A DNA stretch of 64,000 nucleotides from Sabellastarte sp. h YS-2021. Lineage: Eukaryota; Annelida; Polychaeta; Sabellida; Sabellidae. Below, piece by piece: positions 56,704 through 64,000 of this stretch; the stretch's first letter is position 1; every line of letters starts with the position of its first letter. The position numbers and the translations under genes are program-made. The notes beneath the pieces were generated by a model, which ran no database searches, was not told where the DNA came from, and worked only from the letters and a program-made list of their open reading frames with translations. Location of the stretch: the NCBI GenBank assembly GCA_964017235.1, contig OZ024927.1:50659293-50723292 (forward strand). Reading direction: 5' to 3'.

Positions 56704-58611
56704 ATGAAGTACAAGGAAGTCTTCCTATGGATACAGTTGTGCACTTTACAAGTGACAAGGACAAGTTGGTCATGTCCAGAGGATTGTCTATGCACACAGG
56801 ATGCAGTTGAGTGTGTAGTTACACAATACAAGGAGGTTCCACCTGACTTACCTGCCAACATCTTCATCCTCAACATGCATGGAAATGATCTCAGTTATCC
56901 TGACAGTCTACAGCATCTGCCCCGACTCACACACCTCAAAAGTTTGGATATCAGCTTCTGTAACATCCAAAATATCCCCACTGGAATATTTACAGGTTTG
57001 CATGATCTTGAGGAAATGTATCTGTCCGGAAATAGATTTGAATCTCTGGAACATAATCTGTTTGATGGGTTGACACTGAACAGGTTGATCCTCAACAATA
57101 ATACTGCATTGAGTAGACTGGATACCGATGTGTTTGTAAATAGTAGTATAAAACACCTCGAGATGAATGCTTGTGGTATACAAGTCCTGAGCAGTTCAGT
57201 GTTGGAGCCATTGAGGAATTCTCTGCAAAATATATCTGTCGCTTATAACAAAGGACCTCTCATATTGGATGGTACACTTTTTACTGGATTCACGCTGAAT
57301 GAGGCCACATTTGTTGACAGTGATATCAATACACAAGGACGTATTTTCTCGGGCACGTTAGTGCATCTTCTTGATATGAGCCAAAACAAAATAGGAAATG
57401 TTATCTGGACCACGTTGAAACACCTGAAAGTGGTTGAGCTGTATATCATTCAGATTTATTGTTCAATATTAAATGTTCCTGAAGACTTCGGACCATTGAG
57501 AACACTAGATGTCTCCAAAAATTCTTTGCAAGAAATCAATGTTTCTTCTTTAATGAATTCTCCCAACTTAACAGTTCTCATTCTAGAAAGCTGTAACATC
57601 TTCAGATTACCACTTGATTTCGGATTACACTTACCTAATGTACGGGAAATGTACTTGTCGCATAACAAGTTGACATATTTGGATCCATCCTGGTTTTTGG
57701 GAAGCAAAATAGAGACTTTGGTTTTATCACATAATCTCATTCAATCCATCACCATGTCATTTGTTGAGTCACTGCCAAGCCTCAAAGCATTAGATTTAGA
57801 ACAGAACTCTTTCCACTGCAACTGTGAAGTATCCTTGTTTGTAGATTGGTTGCAAGGCACAGAAAGTACGAATATTAACTCAGGGAAGTGTGCTTCGCCA
57901 GGAATATATAAAGGGAAAGCTTTGAAAGATCTGGAAGCTAAAGAGTTGCCTTGTACAAAACCTCAAGTCATCTTTATCACATCCCATGATGTTTCTGCAG
58001 GTAAACCTCTTCAGTTATATTGTAAAAGTACTGGGGACCCGCCTCCACTTGTTACCATAGAGACGCCATGGAATACAACCATCCAAGGTGAAAGAGACCA
58101 TCAAAGAAACACTGAAAGTGTTAAGTTAATTCACACCCTGCCAAGGTATAATTGTTCTTTGCAAGGTAACTTTACTTGTATTGCAAGCAATGTAGCTGGA
58201 ACTGACAGAGAAATATTAAATATTGTTGGTTCATCTTGTAAACAGAACACAGATAAATACTTTGAAAAAATATTTCTGGGGATTGTGAATGTGTCTGTGG
58301 AAAGAAATATTCAACAAAAGATTACTGTAGTTAACCATTTTGATGATACTCTGAAGACTCCCAGGGTGACCAATGAAAGTCCAAAACAGCTGAATCAGTC
58401 TCACAAAACTCTGTACATCATTGCCATCACTGTTATAGTTGTACTTCTTGTGATTGTTCTGTTTCTGTGTTCATACCTTGGATACTATATCAGAATGCAC
58501 AGAAAGACCAGGATGGACATTGATAACAAGTCAGAACCCAGTATTTATTACATCAAAAATCCCAGTATTGAAAGTAGAAATCCTGACTATATTCCGGAAA
58601 CTAAAATGTAA
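56704..58611 (+). CDS. LRR-Ig single-pass transmembrane protein
   Basis: I start at the ATG at 56704 because it gives a signal peptide (MKYKEVFLWIQLCTLQVTRT) just before the LRR N-terminal cap (SCPEDCLCTQDAVEC); the frame is also open 25 codons upstream. In this 635-residue form, about ten leucine-rich repeats span residues 75-365 (LDISFCNIQNIPTGIF, LEEMYLSGNRFESL). The C-terminal LRR cap is at 372-417 (FHCNCEVSLFVDWLQ). An Ig-like domain is at about 421-510 with its two Cys in LQLYCKSTGDPPP and GNFTCIASNVAG. A transmembrane helix is at 570-590, with a tail of about 45 residues containing YYIKNP and NPDYIP. LRR-Ig proteins are cell-surface adhesion or recognition receptors, expanded in molluscs. 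There is no TIR or kinase domain, so signalling would rely on adaptors. It is a single coding exon. Confidence 0.9.
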   Translation: MKYKEVFLWIQLCTLQVTRTSWSCPEDCLCTQDAVECVVTQYKEVPPDLPANIFILNMHGNDLSYPDSLQHLPRLTHLKSLDISFCNIQNIPTGIFTGLHDLEEMYLSGNRFESLEHNLFDGLTLNRLILNNNTALSRLDTDVFVNSSIKHLEMNACGIQVLSSSVLEPLRNSLQNISVAYNKGPLILDGTLFTGFTLNEATFVDSDINTQGRIFSGTLVHLLDMSQNKIGNVIWTTLKHLKVVELYIIQIYCSILNVPEDFGPLRTLDVSKNSLQEINVSSLMNSPNLTVLILESCNIFRLPLDFGLHLPNVREMYLSHNKLTYLDPSWFLGSKIETLVLSHNLIQSITMSFVESLPSLKALDLEQNSFHCNCEVSLFVDWLQGTESTNINSGKCASPGIYKGKALKDLEAKELPCTKPQVIFITSHDVSAGKPLQLYCKSTGDPPPLVTIETPWNTTIQGERDHQRNTESVKLIHTLPRYNCSLQGNFTCIASNVAGTDREILNIVGSSCKQNTDKYFEKIFLGIVNVSVERNIQQKITVVNHFDDTLKTPRVTNESPKQLNQSHKTLYIIAITVIVVLLVIVLFLCSYLGYYIRMHRKTRMDIDNKSEPSIYYIKNPSIESRNPDYIPETKM

Positions 58612-58657
58612 AAGTCAAGATTGTAGTGAACAGCCATTCTGGTTAAAGTTAAAAATG

Positions 58658-58663
58658 AATAAA
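58658..58663 (+). terminator. polyadenylation signal of the LRR-Ig gene
   Basis: AATAAA lies 47 bases after the stop codon, followed within 30 bases by a GTTGTTCT-type downstream element. Confidence 0.75.
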
Positions 58664-58746
58664 CACTTAAACATTTGTTGTTCTATTGGGCTCGTACTTC
58701 TCACAATTTTAGCACCCTGAATGTATCCCATCTTAAAATGGGTTTC

Positions 58747-59570
58747 ATTGTAGCCCCGGATGAAAGTCGGGGATACTTAAGATTCAGTATGGTCACGCCG
58801 CTGCCGCAGAGATTTCCTTTTTGACGCGATAACTTAAAAAATATTTTAGTTAGACCTTTCAAATTGTGTATGTGGGTATATATGGCACAATGCCACGAAC
58901 GTTATTGTATTGTGGACTTGACCGTCAATTTCAAGGTCACTTGTGGCCTCTTAAAGGTCAGATTTTGGCCATTTTTTTCACATTTTGGCCCAGTTCTAAT
59001 TTTCAGAAAGTTAGATCATCCTATGGGTTGTATATAAAGCACCTCACCGAGACCATTTTTTTGGCCGTTTTGGAGATATTTTCACACTTAATGCTGACTA
59101 TATTGTATGGAAACAATTGAAAATGGATTTGGAGGTTGAGTACATGATGGATTACCAGCATTCAGTTTGTTGACCTATGCTGTTGTTTTCAAGGTCACCT
59201 TAGGCCTGCTAAAATGACTCAAAACTTAGATTTGACCTTGGGCCCTTCCTTCGAGGTCAAACAAGGATAGCAAAATCTAAAAGTGCTTATAAATCACTTT
59301 TTCTTGGTCCTAGAGGTTTGTAATGTGAAACCATCCTATAGGAAATTATGTGCTTGGAATTTTTGGATGTGATCAGATTTGACCCTTGGCCCCTCTTTCA
59401 AGGTCAAATGAGGATAGTCAAAATTAAAAGTGATTATAACTCGCTTATTTGTGTTCCTAGAGGTTTGCAATGTCAAACCAACCTATTGAAAATCATGGGC
59501 TAAGAATCTTTTGATGTAGTCAGATTTCACCTTGGGATCTCCTTCAAGGTTAAGTGATGATTGATTGGCT
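58747..59570 (-). mobile_element. satellite-bearing element with terminal hairpin, reversed short copy
   Basis: Read on the minus strand it ends in AAATCTCTGCGG, then a hairpin of GTATCCCCG and CGGGGCTAC (58750-58776, one mismatch), matching the right end of the 15-18 kb element. Upstream, about 2.3 monomers of 147 bp (phrase AGATTTGACC or AGATTTCACC at 59227, 59374 and 59521 on the plus strand) match its first monomer in reverse complement (AAAAGATTC, GCCCATGA, GCAAACCTCTAGGA). The 133-bp and 155-bp arrays are absent here. Confidence 0.7.
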
Positions 59571-60780
59571 TTGGTGAGTTTTCTTTCTGATGGATACAAT
59601 TTGCATCGGTTCTCCAATGCGTTAGGGCTAGTTACATTTGTATCTTTCATTAAGCAAACATTGTGTTTACTTAGTGTCAGTACAAGTTGCTCCCATAAAC
59701 ACTTAGGCCCCCTCCCTGCATGGGTATATTTGTGTCAACCATCATACTCGGTATGTCATGCTTCAACCATGTCCCATCCGGAGATACACTGCATCGAGAT
59801 GCAATATCTAGTTCTTCTTTGTCCTACTGTCAGTGGATCTGTACAACTGACTTCCATATTGCAACAAAAAACCACTCAGATTATTAAAAAACTGTTTAAA
59901 ACTTCTAGAGCACGTGTACTTTGGGTGGATGCAAATGGAAAGACTTGCTACTTGAACGTTTTGGGGGCCAGGGAAGTCTTTGGATCCAAAGTATATGTTA
60001 ACGAGGCACGTATTTGGTTCAAATCTAGATGTTAAACAGATACTATCCATATAATGATTGGTACAGAAATTTTTCACTTGTGAAATGTCACCCAGTGTAC
60101 TATATTGTTTGTGGTTTCTGTTTGATCCATGGTCCCATTTTTTCAGTTGTCTGGATCAAAATGAAGAAAACATGACCATTGCATCAGATAAGTGTTAAAA
60201 CTCAAAGTTTGACATTACTAATTCAAAAATTTCATTTATTTACTTTTCAATCATTCCCTTATTTATGGTAATTCTGATATTGTCTTAGTTAAATCCTACA
60301 CAACCGAGGAAGTAAAAAAGAATGTTAAAAAATGAAGTGTAAAATTCCAGGTTTGCACTGTGTGAAAGTGTTGTTAATTTTGCATTGGGTTTTGACTTAA
60401 GGGTGGATTAACTAAAAGTCGTACAGAATACACTTTTATAACACACTTCACATTTTTTTAACACTTTAATCTTATGTTTCATATATGTATATTGGCAGAT
60501 CAATTTAATTTCTTTGGTAGAAGGAAACGTCTGAAGAATGATCTCAATGATGGATAATGCATTTTTGTTATTAGAAATGTACACTTGATATGTAAATGTC
60601 TTTTTGTATCGCCTAATCTGACTTCAGATAGAAGTTGCATGCAGTTTTCAATCCAAAACTCAACTGTACTACAACAGATGTTGCCGCATCAACTTTTATT
60701 AACCTCAAAGATATTTTATACTTATTTCTAGTATTTTCGTACTGGAAAAATTATTTAAAATTGTTAGTTATATGTTGTTT
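59571..60780. other. non-coding stretch
   Basis: It holds a 156-codon plus-strand open frame (59565-60035) that overlaps the preceding element and has no recognisable domain. I do not support it as a gene. Confidence 0.5.
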
Positions 60781-61210
60781 TGAACGCACCATTACTCTGC
60801 ACCAATGGACACGGGAAAACCGTAAAAGTACATCATGGTCCAACTTTTATTCAATCTCTGCAACATTAGACAAAATAAGGTAAATTAACCATAGAAGTAC
60901 ATTACGGTCTAACTTTACTAGGCATTAGATACAAGGTATATCAACTGTAAAATTGCACATGGTCTAACCTTTATTGGATATCTGAAGCATTAGATACAAG
61001 ATTCATTTTTTTTATCTCTGTAGGGTTGGACACATCAATGTTCATTAAATATACGAGTGCATTATTGCATTAATTTTGTTGTTTCACTGTATTAGATTTA
61101 GCAAAGTACATTTACTGTACAACCACTTTATGGCTTTACTTTTCCTGTCTCTGTGGCATTGGGCAAATCAGTGTACATAAATTGGAAAAGTGCATTATGG
61201 CGTTAATGTT
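60780..61210 (+). repeat. degenerate tandem array of about 70-85 bp units
   Basis: Loose copies of GTAAAAGTACATTATGGTCT, AACTTTTATT, ATCTCTG and GCATTAGATACAAG follow one another four to five times, diverging toward the right. Confidence 0.55.
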
Positions 61211-61220
61211 TTCATTTTTC

Positions 61221-61606
61221 CCTCCACCAAGGAGGTTATGTTTTCGCCTGGGTTTGTGAGTTTGTGCGTTTGTTTGTGAACAAGATAACTCAAAAACTTA
61301 TGGACGGATTTGGAAAAAATTTTCAGGATATGTCTGAAAAGGTAAAAGGAAGAAATGATTCAATTTTGGGAGTGATCCGGATCACTATCTGGATCTTCTG
61401 GATCCATGAAATGTAATTTTTAAAGACAGATAACTCAAAAAGTTATAGATTTTGATGAAATTTTCCAGATATATCCTAAATGGGACAAGGAACAAGTGAT
61501 TAGATTTTGGGAGTGATCTGGATCACTGTCTGGATCCATGAAAAATATATTGGGAGTGATCCGGATTGAGCTCCTTTGGCGGAGGTCTGCACTTTCCGAA
61601 TGCTCT
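61221..61606. repeat. dispersed repeat with CCTCCRCCAAGG-type inverted ends, copy 3
   Basis: It starts CCTCCACCAAGGAGGTTATG and closes CTCCTTTGGCGGAGGTCTGC, inverted complements. The body has repeated GGGAGTGATC(C/T)GGAT and AGATAACTCAAAAA phrases. This is the best-preserved of three copies. It directly abuts the left LTR at 61607. Confidence 0.72.
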
Positions 61607-62040
61607 TGTTATATTAGTTTCTAAGTTTTGAGAACTTAAAGTGGTACATAACAACGTCACTGCCATATCGGGGTAGATAACCTCGGACGTAAAGAAGAAG
61701 GTTACAAGGTTGATACCTGAACATTCAAATCTTGCAATGAATTCTTATACAAATGTGCCCAGATTATAGATGTAATATATACAAAGAACTGAGCTCTGTA
61801 CTGCTTAAACTCTGGTCATTGCTGTATCATATCAGTCAACACCTTCACAGCTCACTGACATCCAGATAAACTATACGACAAATGTATATCATTTTATCCT
61901 GGGAAAGTATGTAACATATGCACTGTCTCTGAACTGTTTTGTATGCAACTTCATTGTGCATTGGCCTTTTATATTGAATAGATGTGTTTTAGTAAGAACT
62001 GTGTTTCAATTGTGTGTGTTCCAAGTCCAAGTTTATGACA
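61607..62040 (+). repeat. 5' LTR of the Ty3/Gypsy-type element
   Basis: The segment begins TGTTATATTAG and ends TTTATGACA, giving TGT/ACA inverted ends. TTTTGGCGACATAG follows shortly after, in the place of a primer-binding region. The left boundary is uncertain by a few bases because it abuts another repeat, and the partner LTR lies outside the window. Confidence 0.5.
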
Positions 62041-64000
62041 TATATTTTGGCGACATAGCAATTGCTATGAAATTCTTTCGATGTGTTAAATCTGTAAGTT
62101 AAAATAATTACCATGGCTACTTTTGGTAGAATTGAGGAGTACAGTGAATCAGAGAACTGGTCTCAATATATTGAGAGACTTAGATATTATTTTGAAGCAA
62201 ATAGTATCACTGAAACTGAAAAAAGAGATCAATATTTTTAACTGTATATGGATCAAAGTGTTATGGCTTAATCAGAAATTTGTTGTCTCCAACAAAACCT
62301 GATGAGAAAACATTTGAAGAACTGAGTAAATTAGTTCAAGATCATTTGAACCCAGAACCTTCTGAGGTCATCCAGTGCTACAAGTTTCACGCTAAAGTGC
62401 ATTCACATGGACAATCAGTATCGGAGTTTGTAGCAGAACTCCGGGAATTGTCAGAAAAATGCAAATTTGGTGACCAACTTGAAGATATGCTCAGGGATCG
62501 CTTGGTGTGTGGAGTGGATGATCCAGTAATACAGAAGAGACTTCTTCAAGAAAAAACTTTACAGTTTAAGAAAGCTTTTGAATTGGCCCAGGCACTGGAA
62601 GCCGCAGCAAAGAATACAGCAGATTTACAGGGCTGTACAATACATAAACTTGGGCACAAGGTTCTCGACCCAAACCCTGGCAAGGGAATAATCAGAGGAA
62701 GTCAGCAAAAAAGGCACCAATGTTACAGATGTGGGGGAAGTCACCAACCTTCAGGATGTCCCTTCAAGAGCGGCAAATGCTACAACTGTGGTCTGATAGG
62801 ACATATCAAGACAAAATGTAGAAGGCCGAAAAAGGGGAAAGGCAGCAAGAATGCATAATCACGGAAAGAAATACATCATACTGAACGCACAGAAGCACAG
62901 TGTGAGGGTCAACTTGACAACCAGGAGGAGGAATATCGACTGTTTACTTGCTCAAACAGGATAAATCCATATGTGGTTGAACTTTGTATAAATACAAAAC
63001 CAGTATCAATGAAAATTGATACAGGAGCTTCTGCTTCAGTCATCAATGAGGTAGTGTACAAGTTGATCAGCAGAGGGGAGCTGAAACCCAGCTACAACCA
63101 ACTCAAGCAGTTTTAAAAACATACACAGGTGAACAGATTCCTGTGTTGGGCATGTTCAATGCTGTTGTGGCTTACAAAGGAAATCAGAAGAAACTGCCAC
63201 TACTGGTAGTAAAGGGGACACAGCCTTGTCTTTTGGGACGGGATTGGCTGAATGAAATTCATATAAACTGGCATGTATTAAAGTTTGTCGAAAAGGATCT
63301 GGACAAGTTGCTTCAGAAATATTCTAAAGTGTTTCAGGAAGGCTTGGGTAAAATAACTGGTGTTAAAGCTAGGATAGAAGTTCACACAGATGCCAAGCCA
63401 CGATATTTCAAGCCAAGACCTGTGCCGTACGCATTACGGAATAAAATTGAAGCGGAGCTGGAACGACTGCAGTAAGATAACATAGTGGAACCTATTAAGT
63501 TCTCTGAATGGGCAGCTCCAATTGTTCCAGTGTTGAAGCCAGATGGATCAGTTCGCATATGCGAGGATTACAAAGTGACGGTGAATAAAGTGTCACAACT
63601 TGACAACTACCCCATTCCCAGCCTCGAGGATCTGTATGAAAAGCTGTCTGGTGGGAAGTTCTTTACGAAGTTGGATCTTAGTCATGCATATGAACAGATA
63701 TGCCTTGATGAGGCGTCCAAGAAGTACACAACCATAAACACTCACAAAGGGCTAATTTGTTACAATAGACTCTGCTATGGTATATCATCAGCACCAGGGA
63801 TTTTTCATCAGCTATTGAAGAAAGATGCCAAGTGGGTGTGGAAAGTGAACCAACAGAGGGCTTTCAACAAAACCAAAGAGATGTTGCAATCTGCAACAGT
63901 GCTAACACACTATGATGACAAGAAGGAGCTCTTGCTTTCATGTGATGCCTCACCATATGGTCCTGGAGCTGTTTTGTCACATAGGATGCCTGATGGTTCA
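61607..64000 (+). mobile_element. Ty3/Gypsy-type LTR retrotransposon, broken, 3' part outside window
   Basis: The order is LTR (61607-62040), gag (from about 62113), two CCHC zinc knuckles (about 62720-62820), an aspartic protease region with the DTGA signature (about 63010-63050), reverse transcriptase (about 63300-63830) and the start of the RNase H-like region. This order and the zinc-knuckle gag fit Ty3/Gypsy. The element is broken, with at least several lesions, and is a fossil. Its age cannot be judged because the second LTR is not in view. Confidence 0.85.

Noticed and set aside
59565-60035. 156-codon plus-strand open frame
   Set aside because: It overlaps a repeat element, has no domain or signal, and shows no splice or polyadenylation context.

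Overview
The window is nuclear DNA of a lophotrochozoan animal, most likely a bivalve mollusc. It is AT-rich and intron-bearing. Its single-domain genes (C1q, LRR-Ig, C2H2, THAP) lie far apart in a dense background of SINEs, LINE fragments, MITEs, satellite-bearing elements and long poly-C tracts. The species call rests on the C1q gene style, the tRNA-derived SINEs and satellite arrays inside mobile elements; no species-diagnostic gene is present.

Five host genes can be supported. (1) A minus-strand gene at about 11.03-11.94 kb ends in a MYND-finger exon followed by an exon with a ubiquitin-like and a HYPK/NAC-type UBA domain; its 5' exons were not found. (2) A secreted C1q-domain protein on the plus strand (26.6-33.6 kb, four coding exons, 683 residues) has a signal peptide, a short helix, a long Ser/Thr-rich tandem-repeat stalk and a C-terminal C1q domain. 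Its last exon lies 4.4 kb downstream behind a transposon-filled intron. (3) A minus-strand C2H2 zinc-finger protein of 565 residues (37.98-39.67 kb) has an untranslated first exon near 40.72 kb. (4) A THAP-domain exon lies at 45.4-45.8 kb (minus). (5) A single-exon LRR-Ig transmembrane receptor-like protein lies at 56.7-58.6 kb (plus). They share no obvious pathway; C1q and LRR-Ig proteins are both typical of molluscan recognition or immune repertoires.

Most of the rest is repeat. From left to right: a fold-back palindrome (1.65 kb); copies of a dispersed family with CCTCCRCCAAGG-type inverted ends (2.6, 5.2 and 61.2 kb); a possible solo LTR (4.1-4.9 kb); SINEs with clean target duplications (5.7, 33.0 and 42.5 kb); a decayed PIF/Harbinger transposase (6.7-7.5 kb); two elements with 5-bp target duplications (7.67 and 30.28 kb); tandem arrays at 8.4 and 9.8 kb; and a 3.1-kb composite satellite element (15.0-18.15 kb) with related 133-bp and 155-bp monomers and a terminal hairpin. 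Then come a recent Mutator-like MITE with an 82-bp perfect TIR (20.17-20.63 kb), a CR1/L2-like LINE end (25.4-26.3 kb), Harbinger transposase and MADF-like relics inside the C1q intron, further MITEs, a 1.27-kb TIR element (48.05-49.32 kb), two decayed MADF-type genes facing each other (49.8-51.6 and 52.8-54.0 kb) next to an inverted array of a CCGACAGGCC-like motif (54.27-54.83 kb), and a broken Ty3/Gypsy-type LTR element running off the right end.

The observations most worth following are the family of satellite-carrying elements with GC-rich terminal hairpins, the inverted CCGACAGGCC array beside the MADF-type gene, the repeat-stalked C1q gene, and the MYND-Ubl-UBA architecture.
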